The notes: generated by a model not told the origin, from the sequence alone. Numbered from the stretch's first letter, positions 23,695-31,539 are shown. The stretch: 37,844 bases of DNA from Xenophilus sp. L33 (GCF_009765735.1 NZ_LMUW01000222.1:44242-82085); one strand, 5' to 3'. Numbers and translations: made by a program.

Positions 23695-25068
23695 CTATTG
23701 CGGCCGGATGTTCTGGTTGACCCGGAAGAGGTTGTCCGGGTCGTACTGCCGCTTCACCGCCGCGAGCCGCTCGTAGTTGCCGCGGTAGGAAGCGCGGATG
23801 CGATCCTCGCCTTCGTCCATCATCATGTTCACGTAGGCGCCACCGGCCGAGAGGGGATGCAGCGCGTTCCAGTAGTCCTTGGTCCAGGCCGTGATTTTCG
23901 GCGCGTCGGCCGGGTCGGGGCTGACGCCGACCATGACCTGGGCCCAGCGCGCGTCGCGGTACGCGAAGGCGGTGTCGGCCTGGCCGACCCGGTGCGCGGC
24001 GCCGTCGATCGGGTAGAGGTGCATGGTCGACTTCGGCGTCGGCGCCGCACCGAAGCGCTGGTGGGCGGCAATGGCCGCGTCCGACAGTTCGTCGACGAAG
24101 TCGGCGCGCCAATACCACTGGTCGCCGGGCGGATAGAGGCCGTCGAAGGCCGACTGCAGCATCGGGTAGGGCATCGGCTGCACGCCGTGCATCAGGGGCG
24201 GCCCGAAGTCGCGCACCGGTGCCAGCAGCGCGTCGGCCTCGGCGGCCGTGCCGGTGCAGCACCACATCACGCCGCAGACCTGCTTGCCGTGGAGTGCCTC
24301 GGGAAAGGGCGGCACCGGCGGCACGGTCATGAAGGCGAAGAAGCCGTTCAGCTGCTCCGGCGCGGCGCCGATGAAGTCGCGGTACCAGCGCATCACCTTG
24401 CCGGCATCCTCGAGCGGCCAGAAGGTCGGCCCGGCGAACACCGTATCGACCGGATGCAGCCTGAAGAGGAAGGAGGTGACGACGCCGAAGTTGCCGCCGC
24501 CGCCGCGCAGCGCCCAGAAGAGGTCCGGGTTCTGCGACGCGCTGGCCACCACCAGCCGGCCGTCGGCCAGCACCACGTCGGCCTCGATCAGGTTGTCGAT
24601 CGTGAGGCCGCAGCGGCGCGTGAGATGGCCGAGGCCGCCGCCCAGCGTGAGGCCGCCTACGCCGGTCGTGCCGATGATGCCGCTCGGTGTCGCCATGCCG
24701 AAGGCATGCGTGGCGTGGTCGACGTCGCTCCAGGTGCAGCCGCCCTCGACGCGCACGGTGCGCGCTTCGGCATCGACCCGGATGCCCTTCATGGCCGACA
24801 GGTCGAGCACCAGGCCCTGGTCGCAGGTGCCCAGGCCGCCGCCGTTGTGGCCGCCGCAGCGCACCGCCAGCAGCAGCGACTGCGCGCGGGCGAAGGCGAC
24901 GCCGTGCATCACGTCGGCGACGTCGCGGCAGCAGGCGATGAGCGCCGGCCGCCGATCGATCATCGCGTTGTAGACCTTGCGGCAGGCGTCGTAGTCGGCG
25001 TCGCCGGGTTGCACGACCCGGCCGCGCAGGCCGGCTGCGAACTCTGAAATGGATTGCGCATTCAACAT
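23695..25068 (-). CDS. FAD-binding oxidoreductase of the berberine-bridge-enzyme type
   Basis: This encodes 457 residues from the ATG at 25068, the start at which the family's N-terminal helix begins. The FAD-binding PCMH region shows AVRCGGHNGGG with His74, the usual site of 8-alpha-histidyl FAD linkage, and GTTGVGGLTLGGGLGHLTRRCGLTIDN. The cysteine used by plant enzymes for a second FAD bond is absent. The C-terminal BBE segment is YVNMMMDEGEDRIRASYRGNYERLAAVKRQYDPDNLFRVNQNI. Members oxidise sugars, alcohols or alkaloid-like compounds with O2. No signal peptide is present. The gene follows the DUF4242 gene by 104 bases on the same strand, and converges with the LuxR-type regulator. Confidence 0.9.
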   Translation of the reverse strand: MLNAQSISEFAAGLRGRVVQPGDADYDACRKVYNAMIDRRPALIACCRDVADVMHGVAFARAQSLLLAVRCGGHNGGGLGTCDQGLVLDLSAMKGIRVDAEARTVRVEGGCTWSDVDHATHAFGMATPSGIIGTTGVGGLTLGGGLGHLTRRCGLTIDNLIEADVVLADGRLVVASASQNPDLFWALRGGGGNFGVVTSFLFRLHPVDTVFAGPTFWPLEDAGKVMRWYRDFIGAAPEQLNGFFAFMTVPPVPPFPEALHGKQVCGVMWCCTGTAAEADALLAPVRDFGPPLMHGVQPMPYPMLQSAFDGLYPPGDQWYWRADFVDELSDAAIAAHQRFGAAPTPKSTMHLYPIDGAAHRVGQADTAFAYRDARWAQVMVGVSPDPADAPKITAWTKDYWNALHPLSAGGAYVNMMMDEGEDRIRASYRGNYERLAAVKRQYDPDNLFRVNQNIRPQ

Positions 25069-25172
25069 GGCTTGACTCCGGTTGTGGCGCGCCCGGGATG
25101 GACCCGCAGACACGGAATCGGTTGTATGCCGCGCCACCTTCGGCGCAAATAGTCAGGCTTGACTACGCGGCG

Positions 25173-25451
25173 TCATGCAGCCTTGGCTGCGCGCGGATGC
25201 GGGTCGTTGCCGAAGGCCTGGGACACCTCGATGATCACGTCGGCCGGCAGGTTGGCGCGCCGCGCGGCCTCGCGGATGGCTTCCGGGTCCTTGGCCTCGT
25301 AGAGGCAGTAGCTCTTGCGCTTGTCCGCGCTGAGGAAGGTGAAGAGCCAGTTGACCCCGACGTCGCCGTTGATCTTCGCGACGGCCAGGCCGTCCTCCGG
25401 CGTCAGGTTCAATTGCTCGGCGAAGTTGCGCTCGATGATGTACATCGGCAT
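25173..25451 (-). CDS. DUF4242-like small protein
   Basis: This encodes 92 residues. The ATG at 25451 has a near-perfect AAGGAGG eight bases upstream, which decides the start against an earlier ATG at 25595. The sequence MPMYIIERNFAEQLNLTPED, WLFTFLSADKRKSYCLYEAKDPEAIREAARRANLPADVIIEVSQ is a ferredoxin-like beta-alpha-beta layout typical of DUF4242, a family that includes a nickel-binding Streptomyces protein. No function is established. It is divergent from the xylose-type ABC operon and lies upstream of the BBE-type flavoprotein, with which it may be co-transcribed. Confidence 0.8.
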   Translation of the reverse strand: MPMYIIERNFAEQLNLTPEDGLAVAKINGDVGVNWLFTFLSADKRKSYCLYEAKDPEAIREAARRANLPADVIIEVSQAFGNDPHPRAAKAA

Positions 25452-25574
25452 GGTGCGGACCTCCTTCGAGAGACGGTGCGCGATCTTGGCGCAGTCGCCC
25501 GGGTCGCGCCATCCAGCGAACGGACGATGTCGAACGGAGGCATCGCCGACGCACCGCGGGAATCCCCGGATGTC

Positions 25575-25619
25575 TTTACAGGGCGTGCCGTGCAATAGTT
25601 AGTTTGCCACCCGAACTAA
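25575..25619 (+). promoter_or_regulatory. Xylose-operon promoter with XylR (ROK)-type operator
   Basis: TTAGTTTG-N5-CGAACTAA at 25599-25619 is an inverted repeat with 7 of 8 matching arm positions and strongly resembles XylR operators of the ROK family, which carry TTAGTTTG/CAAACTAA half-sites. TTTACA (5 of 6 to TTGACA) at 25575-25580 is a good -35; the -10 would then fall inside the operator (GTTAGT at 25598, a weak match), so bound repressor would cover the -10 and start. The ROK gene at 28856-30025 is the likely repressor. The substrate-binding protein ATG follows at 25644, after AGGAGA. Confidence 0.65.
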
Positions 25620-25643
25620 TAGAACCCTGCAGGAGACACCCCC

Positions 25644-26666
25644 ATGAAGTTCAAGAGCACCTTCACCGCGCTGGCCCTCGGCCTGGCCGCCATCGGCGCC
25701 TCGGCCCAGACCGTGGTCGGCGTCAGCTGGTCCAACTTCCAGGAAGAGCGCTGGAAGACCGACGAGGCCGCGATCAAGGCGCAGCTCGAGAAGCTCGGCG
25801 CCAAGTACATCAGCGCCGACGCCGGCGGCTCGCCCGAGAAGCAACTGGGCGACATCGACGGCCTGCTGGCCAAGGGCGCCAAGGTGCTGATCGTGCTGGC
25901 GATGGACAAGGACGCGATCCTGCCGGCGGTCAACAAGGCCACGCACCAGAAGGTGCCCGTGGTCGCCTACGACCGGCTGATCGAGGCGCCGGGCGTCTTC
26001 TACATCACCTTCGACAACGTCGAGGTCGGCCGCATGCAGGCGCGTGCGGTCTACAAGCTGGCGCCCAAGGGCAACTACGTCTTCATCAAGGGTTCGCCGA
26101 CCGATCCGAACGCCAACTTCCTGCGCGCCGGCGCCGGCGAGATCGTGGCCGCGGCGGTCAAGTCGGGCGACATCAAGATCGTCGGCGACGAATACACCGA
26201 AGGCTGGAAGCCCGAGGAGGCGCAGAAGAACATGGAGCAGATCCTGACCAAGAACGCCAACAAGGTCGATGCGGTGATCGCGGCCAACGACGGCACCGCC
26301 GGCGGCGCGATCGCGGCGCTGTCGGCCAAGGGCATCCGCGGCATCCCGGTGTCGGGCCAGGACGCCGACTTCGCCGCGCTGAACCGCGTCGCGCTCGGCA
26401 CCCAGACGGTCACCGTCTGGAAGGACTCGCGCGAGCTCGGCCGCGAGGCCGCTTCCGCCGCGGTCGCGCTGGCCGGCGGCAAGGCGCCCGAGAAGGCCGC
26501 CGAATGGAACCAGGGCGAGAAGAAGATCGCGCTGCAGTCGCGCTTCCTGACGCCGGTGCCGATCACCCGCGACAACCTCGACGTGGTGGTCAAGGCCGGC
26601 TGGATCAAGAAGGACGAGCTGTGCAAGGGCGTGAGCGGCGCCAACGCGCCGGCCGCCTGCAAGTAG
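25644..26666 (+). CDS. xylF: D-xylose-type ABC transporter substrate-binding protein
   Basis: This encodes 340 residues. A cleavable signal peptide (TALALGLAAIGASAQ) is followed by a periplasmic sugar-binding fold that follows XylF through its length: VSWSNFQEERWKTDEAAIK, VPVVAYDRLIEAPGVFYITFDNVEVG, GNYVFIKGSPTDPNANFLRAG, VDAVIAANDGTAGGAIAAL, SGQDADFAALNRVALGTQTVTVWK and SRFLTPVPITRDN. These include the arginine, aspartate and asparagine residues that contact xylose in the E. coli protein by position. AGGAGA lies eight bases before the ATG. It is the first gene of a four-gene operon with permease, ATPase and ROK repressor. D-xylose is the most likely ligand; another aldopentose is possible. 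Confidence 0.92.
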   Translation: MKFKSTFTALALGLAAIGASAQTVVGVSWSNFQEERWKTDEAAIKAQLEKLGAKYISADAGGSPEKQLGDIDGLLAKGAKVLIVLAMDKDAILPAVNKATHQKVPVVAYDRLIEAPGVFYITFDNVEVGRMQARAVYKLAPKGNYVFIKGSPTDPNANFLRAGAGEIVAAAVKSGDIKIVGDEYTEGWKPEEAQKNMEQILTKNANKVDAVIAANDGTAGGAIAALSAKGIRGIPVSGQDADFAALNRVALGTQTVTVWKDSRELGREAASAAVALAGGKAPEKAAEWNQGEKKIALQSRFLTPVPITRDNLDVVVKAGWIKKDELCKGVSGANAPAACK

Positions 26667-26750
26667 GCGGGCCCGCGAGCCTGCCATCGCCAGCGACTCG
26701 GCCGCGGCCTCGCGCAGCGGCCGGTCGCGTCTTTCTTTCCGGGAGTCTCC

Positions 26751-27935
26751 ATGTCCTCTCCGCCCTTGTGGCGCCGCATCGGCATCGACCTGCGCCTCGT
26801 CCTCATGAGCGTGCTGCTCGTCGTGATGGCGGTCGTCTTCCACGTGCTGTCCGGCGGGGTCTTCCTGTCGCCGGAGAACCTCTACAACGTGGCCCAGCAG
26901 ACCGCGGTCGTCGGCATCGTCTCGACCGTGATGGTGCTGGTGATCGTGGCCCGCCACATCGACCTGTCGGTCGGCTCGGTGATGGGCTTCGTCGGCGTGC
27001 TGATCGCCTACCTGCAATACAGCGCCGGCTGGTCCTGGCCGACCGCCTGCCTGGCCGGGCTGGCGGTGGCGCTGCTGGTGTCGCTCTACCAGGGCGCGTT
27101 GACCGCGGTGCTCGGCGTGCCTTCCTTCGTCGTGACGCTCGGCGGCCTGATGTCGTTCCGCGGCGCCGCCTTCCTGGTGGCCGACGGCAAGACCCAGCCG
27201 GTCACCGACGAGTTCTTCCAGAGCCTGGGCGGCGGCTACGACGGCGGCATCGGGGTCACCGCGACCACGGTGCTGACCGCGGTGGTCTCGCTGCTGCTCT
27301 TCGCGCGCATGCTGCAGAAGCGCCGCGCCCGCCAGCGCCACGAGATGCCGACCGAGCCGCTGGTGGTCGACCTGCTCGTCACGGCGGTGCCGGTGCTGGT
27401 GCTGGTCGCCTTCGCCTGGTCGATGAACAGCTATCAGATCGCCAACAAGGACGCGCCGCAGGGCATTCCGATCCCGGTGCTGATCTGGGCCGCGGTGGCG
27501 ATCGTGCTGTCGTTCCTGGTGCATCGCACGCGCTTCGGCCGCTACGTGTTCGCCATGGGCGGCAACCCCGACGCGGCGGCCCTGGTCGGCATCCCGGTCA
27601 AGCGGGTCACGCTGATGCTGTTCGGCCTCCTGGCGGTGCTGGTCACGATCGCGGCGATCGTGTCGATCGCGCGGCTCAACGCCGGCACCAATTCGCTCGG
27701 CACCGGCATGGAGCTCTACGTGATCGCCGCGGCGGTGATCGGCGGCACCGCGCTGGCCGGCGGCAGCGGCTCAATCTTCGGCTCGGTGCTGGGCGCGCTG
27801 ATCATGCAGTCGCTCGACAGCGGCATGCTGCTGCTGGACGTGCCGATCGGCAAGCGGATGGTGATCATCGGGCAGGTGCTGATCGTCGCGGTCGTCTTCG
27901 ACGTGCTGTACCGCAAACGCTTCGGAGAAAGTTGA
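26751..27935 (+). CDS. xylH: Sugar ABC transporter permease, XylH-like
   Basis: This encodes 394 residues, matching the length of E. coli XylH. About ten hydrophobic segments are visible. The CUT2-type permease signatures VVARHIDLSVGSVMGFVGVL and VPSFVVTLGGLMSFRGAAFLVADG are near the N-terminal half, RFGRYVFAMGGNPDAAALVGIPV forms the cytoplasmic coupling loop, and ALAGGSGSIFGSVLGALIMQSLDSGM comes near the end. GGAG lies nine bases before the ATG. It lies 84 bases after the binding-protein gene. The following 144 bases before the ATPase gene are densely folded at RNA level (see the repeat entry), which may set different amounts of permease and ATPase. Confidence 0.92.
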   Translation: MSSPPLWRRIGIDLRLVLMSVLLVVMAVVFHVLSGGVFLSPENLYNVAQQTAVVGIVSTVMVLVIVARHIDLSVGSVMGFVGVLIAYLQYSAGWSWPTACLAGLAVALLVSLYQGALTAVLGVPSFVVTLGGLMSFRGAAFLVADGKTQPVTDEFFQSLGGGYDGGIGVTATTVLTAVVSLLLFARMLQKRRARQRHEMPTEPLVVDLLVTAVPVLVLVAFAWSMNSYQIANKDAPQGIPIPVLIWAAVAIVLSFLVHRTRFGRYVFAMGGNPDAAALVGIPVKRVTLMLFGLLAVLVTIAAIVSIARLNAGTNSLGTGMELYVIAAAVIGGTALAGGSGSIFGSVLGALIMQSLDSGMLLLDVPIGKRMVIIGQVLIVAVVFDVLYRKRFGES

Positions 27936-27940
27936 TGGAA

Positions 27941-28046
27941 CACCCCCTTAGCGCCTTCGGCGCCCCCTCGAGGGGGCGATACCAGCGGCCCGGCAAAGCC
28001 GGTTCCGCGGTATCCCTGGTCTCACCTCGCGCCGGTCTCTACCGGC
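27941..28046 (+). repeat. Cluster of inverted repeats (REP-like) between permease and ATPase genes
   Basis: Four dyads lie in a row: GCGCC-TTC-GGCGC at 27951-27963; the perfect 18-base palindrome centred on CTCGAG at 27961-27978; a long stem at 27979-28013 in which ATACC, GCGG and CCGGC pair with GCCGG, CCGC and GGTAT around an AAA loop with small bulges; and GCCGGT-CTCT-ACCGGC at 28031-28046. The region has no plausible gene. It looks like a REP/BIME-type dispersed element or a transcript-processing/stabilising structure inside the operon. I recall similar structured spacers in Comamonadaceae, but could not search. Confidence 0.6.
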
Positions 28047-28079
28047 TCTGCGAGTGCAATGCTCGGCTGGGACTCTGAG

Positions 28080-28859
28080 ATGAACTCCATCGACACGACG
28101 AAGCCGCTGGTCGAGCTTCGCGACATCCGCAAGGCCTTCGGCGGGGTGCAGGCGGTGGACGGCGTCAGCGTCAACCTCTACCCGGGCGAGGTGGTGGCGC
28201 TGCTGGGCCACAACGGCGCGGGCAAGTCCACGCTCATGAAGATGCTGGCGGGCGCGTATGCGATCGATTCGGGCGAGACGCTGATCGCCGGCGAGAAGGT
28301 GCAGATCCGCACGCCGTCGGAAGCGCAGGCGCAGGGCATCGAGACCATCTACCAGACACTGGCGCTGGCCGACAACCTCGATTCGGTGTCGAACCTGTTC
28401 CTCGGGCGCGAGAAGCTCACGCGCTGGAACACGCTCGACGACCATTTCATGGAAGGGCAGGCGCGCAAGGTCTTCCAGCGCCTCAACAAGAACTTCACCA
28501 ACATCCGGGTGCCGGTGCGCCGGCTCTCGGGCGGCCAGCGGCAGGTGGTGGCGATCTCGCGGGCGCTCTACTTCAACGCCCGCATCCTGATCATGGACGA
28601 GCCCTGCGCCGCGCTCGGCCCGGAAGAGACCGCGATGGTCGGTGGCCTGGTCAAGCAACTCAAGGCCGACGGCGTCGGCATCTTCCTGATCACCCACGAC
28701 ATGCCCGACGTGTTCGCGCTCAGCGACCGGCTGGCGGTGATGAAGAACGGCAAGCTGGTCGGCACCTACCGCACCACCGACGTCACCGAGGACGAAGTGC
28801 TCGGCATGATCATCGCGGGCAAGCGGCCGGCCGGGAAGGCGCAAGCCGAACATCCGTGA
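28080..28859 (+). CDS. xylG: Sugar ABC transporter ATPase, single-domain XylG/FrcA type
   Basis: This encodes 259 residues. Walker A is GHNGAGKST (43-51), the Q-loop is IYQTLALADNLD, the signature is LSGGQRQVVAISRAL, Walker B is ILIMDEP followed by CAALGPEE, and the H-loop is LITHDM. It powers sugar uptake with the permease. XylG of E. coli is a tandem protein of about 510 residues; this one has a single ATPase domain, as in the fructose transporter FrcA, so it should act as a homodimer. The residue after MDEP is Cys where Thr is common. The ATG at 28080 is preceded by a weak GGGA. The stop overlaps the ROK gene start as GTGA. The symbol is by position and partner. Confidence 0.88.
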   Translation: MNSIDTTKPLVELRDIRKAFGGVQAVDGVSVNLYPGEVVALLGHNGAGKSTLMKMLAGAYAIDSGETLIAGEKVQIRTPSEAQAQGIETIYQTLALADNLDSVSNLFLGREKLTRWNTLDDHFMEGQARKVFQRLNKNFTNIRVPVRRLSGGQRQVVAISRALYFNARILIMDEPCAALGPEETAMVGGLVKQLKADGVGIFLITHDMPDVFALSDRLAVMKNGKLVGTYRTTDVTEDEVLGMIIAGKRPAGKAQAEHP

Positions 28860-30025
28860 ACACCATCGGCGACCAGCAGCTGCTCAGGCGCATCAACCGC
28901 AGCGTGCTGCTGCGGCTGCTGCGGGCGCAGCCCGGCCTGTCGCGGGCCCGCCTGGCGAGCGAGAGCGGCCTGACCAAGTCGACCGTGAGCGCGCTGGTGC
29001 GCGAGCTGATCGAGGACCGCTGGCTCAGCGAGGCCGGCGTCGCCGTGACCGACGGCCTCGGCCGGCCGTCGACGCCGCTGGCGATCAACGACGGCGTGCG
29101 CGTGCTGTTCGGCGTCGAGGTCGGCGTGGAGACGATGCGGGTCGCCTGCGTCTCGCTCCTGGGCGAGGTGCTGCACACCGAGGCGGCGGCGCTGCGCTCG
29201 CCCAAGCCGGCGCGGGTCGCGTCCCAGGCGGCGGCGATGTGCGCGCGGGCCTGGCGCCGCATCGCGGTGCGCGGACTGAGCCTGACCGGCATCGGTGTGG
29301 GCGTGCCGGGCGCGGTCGACGACGGCAGCGGCATCGTGCTGTTCGCGCCCAACCTCGGCTGGCGCCGGGTCGACCTGCTGCCGGGACTGATCGGCGCCTT
29401 CGCCGCGGCCGGCCTGCCGCGGGTGCCGGTGCAGCTGCGCAACGAGGCCGACGTCGCGGCGCTGGGCGAATACGAGTTCTCGCCGGGCGAGGGCGAGGAC
29501 CCGCTGATCTTCGTGGACTGCGACGTCGGCGTCGGTGCCGGCATCGTGCTGAACGACCGGCTCTTCACCGGCGCGCAGGGCATGGCCGGCGAGATTGGCC
29601 ACAGCATCGTGCAGGTCGACGGCCCGCTGTGTTCCTGCGGCCGGCGCGGCTGCGCCGAGGCCTTCTTCGGTTCGCGTGCGCTGGCGCGCGAGGGCGTCGA
29701 TGCCGGGCAGGCCGGCCGCATGCTGGGCGTGCTGCTGCAGAACCTCTGGACCGCCTTCGATCCGCGCGCGATCGTGATCGGCGGCTCGACCTGCGAGCGG
29801 CATCCGGCCTTCCTGCAGGCCGCGATCGATACCGTCCACCGCTATGCCGAAGCGGCCGGCATGCCGGCGCCGGCGGTGCGCGCCGCACGCCACGGCCTCT
29901 GGGCGCCGGCGGTCGGCGCGGCCGCGCTCGCCTTGCACGACCACCTGCGGCCGATGCATGCCGACACGGTGAGCCGGCGCGAGCGCATGCAGTCGCCTTC
30001 GGGGATGGCGGTCGCGAAGATCTGA
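28856..30025 (+). CDS. xylR: ROK-family transcriptional repressor, XylR-like
   Basis: This encodes 389 residues with a GTG start at 28856 in the ATPase stop (GTGA overlap). An N-terminal winged helix (LRAQPGLSRARLASESGLTKSTVSALVRELIEDRW, residues about 23-57) precedes a ROK sugar-kinase-like body: FGVEVGVETMRVACVSLLGE, GIGVGVPGAVDDGSGIVLFAPNLGW, LRNEADVAALGEYEF, and the zinc motif GPLCSCGRRGCAEAF with three cysteines after GEIGHSIVQVDG. ROK XylR proteins repress xylose genes and release DNA when xylose binds. The operator at 25599-25619 upstream of the same operon supports this role and implies autoregulation. Confidence 0.9.
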   Translation: MNTIGDQQLLRRINRSVLLRLLRAQPGLSRARLASESGLTKSTVSALVRELIEDRWLSEAGVAVTDGLGRPSTPLAINDGVRVLFGVEVGVETMRVACVSLLGEVLHTEAAALRSPKPARVASQAAAMCARAWRRIAVRGLSLTGIGVGVPGAVDDGSGIVLFAPNLGWRRVDLLPGLIGAFAAAGLPRVPVQLRNEADVAALGEYEFSPGEGEDPLIFVDCDVGVGAGIVLNDRLFTGAQGMAGEIGHSIVQVDGPLCSCGRRGCAEAFFGSRALAREGVDAGQAGRMLGVLLQNLWTAFDPRAIVIGGSTCERHPAFLQAAIDTVHRYAEAAGMPAPAVRAARHGLWAPAVGAAALALHDHLRPMHADTVSRRERMQSPSGMAVAKI

Positions 30026-30055
30026 CGGGTCGTGTGCCGCGTCAGGCCCCGCGCT

Positions 30056-30466
30056 TCAAGCCGCCAGTCTCGCTTGCTCGTGTCGACCGGCCACCGGCAG
30101 CAGCCGGCGCGCTCGCTCGCCCAGTTCGGCGCCGCGGAAGGGCTTGCACAGGTAGTCGTCCACGCCCTGGTCGAGCGCCCTGACGATGTCGTCCCCGGTG
30201 TCGGCGGTGCCGAGCAGCAGGATCGGGACCGCTTCGCCTCGAAGCTGGCGCAGCCAGACCGGCAGCAGGCCGCCGGTCACGCCGGAGGCGGCCGAGTCGA
30301 GCACCAGCAGGTCGAAGCTCTCGCGCCGCAGCGCCCGGCGCAGCGACGCTTCGCTGGTGAAGGGCACGCAATCGAGCCGCCCGTCGGCGATGTCGCAATG
30401 CAGGTTCAACTGCTCCACCGTGCAATGCAGCTCGCTGGTTTTTCTCTCGAAGACGGCAACGCGCAT
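30056..30466 (-). CDS. Stand-alone response-regulator receiver domain protein
   Basis: This encodes 136 residues from the ATG at 30466, chosen for the GGAGG six bases upstream; an ATG at 30613 would run through the promoters. The receiver layout is visible: phospho-acceptor Asp57 in FDLLVLDSAASG, Thr87 in LLLGTAD and Lys108 in DDYLCKPFRG. The acidic pair normally found after strand 1 is mostly missing (VAVFERKT has a single Glu), so metal-dependent phosphorylation may be weak or absent. No output domain follows. It is divergent from a LysR regulator with overlapping promoters. A partner kinase is not present in the window. Confidence 0.78.
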   Translation of the reverse strand: MRVAVFERKTSELHCTVEQLNLHCDIADGRLDCVPFTSEASLRRALRRESFDLLVLDSAASGVTGGLLPVWLRQLRGEAVPILLLGTADTGDDIVRALDQGVDDYLCKPFRGAELGERARRLLPVAGRHEQARLAA

Positions 30467-30524
30467 GGTTCCTCCAGGCGCCCTCGATCGTTGCAACTTT
30501 GTTTCTGTGGCGGGGCGCGGGCGA

Positions 30525-30553
30525 AGCATAGGGACGTCTTGCATCCAGGACAA
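30525..30553 (-). promoter_or_regulatory. Predicted promoter of the receiver-domain gene
   Basis: On the minus strand TTGTCC (4 of 6, plus-strand 30548-30553) stands 17 bases before TATGCT (4 of 6, plus-strand 30525-30530), giving a start near 30518 and a leader of about 50 bases. It lies within the 137-base divergent region shared with the LysR gene. Confidence 0.4.
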
Positions 30554-30559
30554 TTGCCG

Positions 30560-30595
30560 TATATTTGATAGATCGTTGCGTTTCAAGCAACGCAA
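30560..30595 (+). promoter_or_regulatory. -10 element and inverted repeat before the LysR gene
   Basis: TATATT (5 of 6 to TATAAT) at 30560-30565 predicts a start near 30572; the -35 is poor. Directly downstream, 30576-30595 is an inverted repeat with perfect 7-base arms (TTGCGTT and AACGCAA) around TCAAGC, ending eight bases before the ATG at 30604. It could be a LysR autoregulatory site or an RNA hairpin that hides the ribosome site. Confidence 0.45.
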
Positions 30596-30603
30596 GAACC
30601 GGC

Positions 30604-31536
30604 ATGCAGTCACGTCGCCTCCAGGAAACGTCCGTGCGCTACTTCCTCGAGGTCGTGCGCTGCGGCTCGGTCACCGAGGCGGCCTCGCGCCTCAACGTCA
30701 GCCCCTCGGCGGTGAGTCGCCAGGTCGCCATCCTCGAAGACCTGCTGGAGGTGCCGCTCTTCGACCGCCGGCCGCGCGGCATGGTGCCCAGCGCCGCCGG
30801 CGAACTGCTGGCGGTGCATGCGCAACGCACGGCCATGGACGCGGACCGCGTGGTCTCCGACATCCAGGCCCTCGGCGGCGTGCAGCGGGGGCGGGTGCGC
30901 ATCGCGAGTTCGTCCGGGTTCGCGAGCGGCTTCCTGCCGCGCACCATCGTGGCCTGGCGCAGCCGCTACCCGGAAGTCACCTTCGACCTGCAGGTCGGCA
31001 ATGCCGCGCAGGTGACCGCCGCGCTGCTGCAGGGCGACGCCGACATCGGCCTGACTTTCAGCCGCACGCCGGTGCGTGACATCCGGGTCGAGTACCGCCT
31101 TCCCGAGAGCGTCTACGCCGTGATGCGGCCCGACCATCCGCTGGCCCGCTTTCGCACCGTCACGCTGGCGCAGATGCATCCGTACCCGCTCGCGCTGACC
31201 GAGGAGGGCAACACGGTGCGCCAGCTCTTCGACATCGCCTGCAGCGAGCGCGGGCTGGTCTTCGAACCCGTCTTCACCGCCAACCGTTTCGAGTCGCTGG
31301 TGAACTTCGTGCTGTATGGCGGCGGGCTGATCATCTCCGGCGAGATCACGGTGCGCGACCGCGTCTCGCGCGGCGAACTGCATGCGGCGGAGATCCGCGA
31401 ACCGGGCATGCGCAACCGCGCGGTGGAGGTGCACACGATGCTCGGCCGCACCTTGCCCGCAGTGGTCACGGGCTTCCTGGAATTCCTGCGCGCGGAGCTG
31501 CCGATCCCGAGCGCCGATCGGTCGTCGGAGCGATGA
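30604..31536 (+). CDS. LysR-family transcriptional regulator
   Basis: This encodes 310 residues. The N-terminal winged helix is typical (VRYFLEVVRCGSVTEAASRLNVSPSAVSRQVAILEDLLEVPLFDRRPRGMVPSAAGE). The effector-binding domain follows with VRIASSSGFASGFLPRTIVAWRSRYPEVTFDLQVGNAAQVTAALLQGDADIGLTF. The ATG at 30604 gives the usual short extension before the first helix. LysR proteins commonly control a neighbouring divergent gene; here that is the receiver-domain protein. The sulfatase operon 168 bases downstream is another possible target. The gene is well formed; the effector is unknown. Confidence 0.92.
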   Translation: MQSRRLQETSVRYFLEVVRCGSVTEAASRLNVSPSAVSRQVAILEDLLEVPLFDRRPRGMVPSAAGELLAVHAQRTAMDADRVVSDIQALGGVQRGRVRIASSSGFASGFLPRTIVAWRSRYPEVTFDLQVGNAAQVTAALLQGDADIGLTFSRTPVRDIRVEYRLPESVYAVMRPDHPLARFRTVTLAQMHPYPLALTEEGNTVRQLFDIACSERGLVFEPVFTANRFESLVNFVLYGGGLIISGEITVRDRVSRGELHAAEIREPGMRNRAVEVHTMLGRTLPAVVTGFLEFLRAELPIPSADRSSER

Positions 31537-31539
31537 GCC

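Noticed and set aside
19954..23720. Two open frames of about 1210 codons overlapping the cyclase/LuxR regulator, one antisense and one in another plus frame
   Set aside because: Both lack recognisable domains. The frame at 20119-23685 carries cyclase, Walker and LuxR motifs in order.
26667..26676. Terminator between xylF and xylH (GCGGGCCCGC)
   Set aside because: It is a short GC palindrome without loop or U-tract inside an evident operon.
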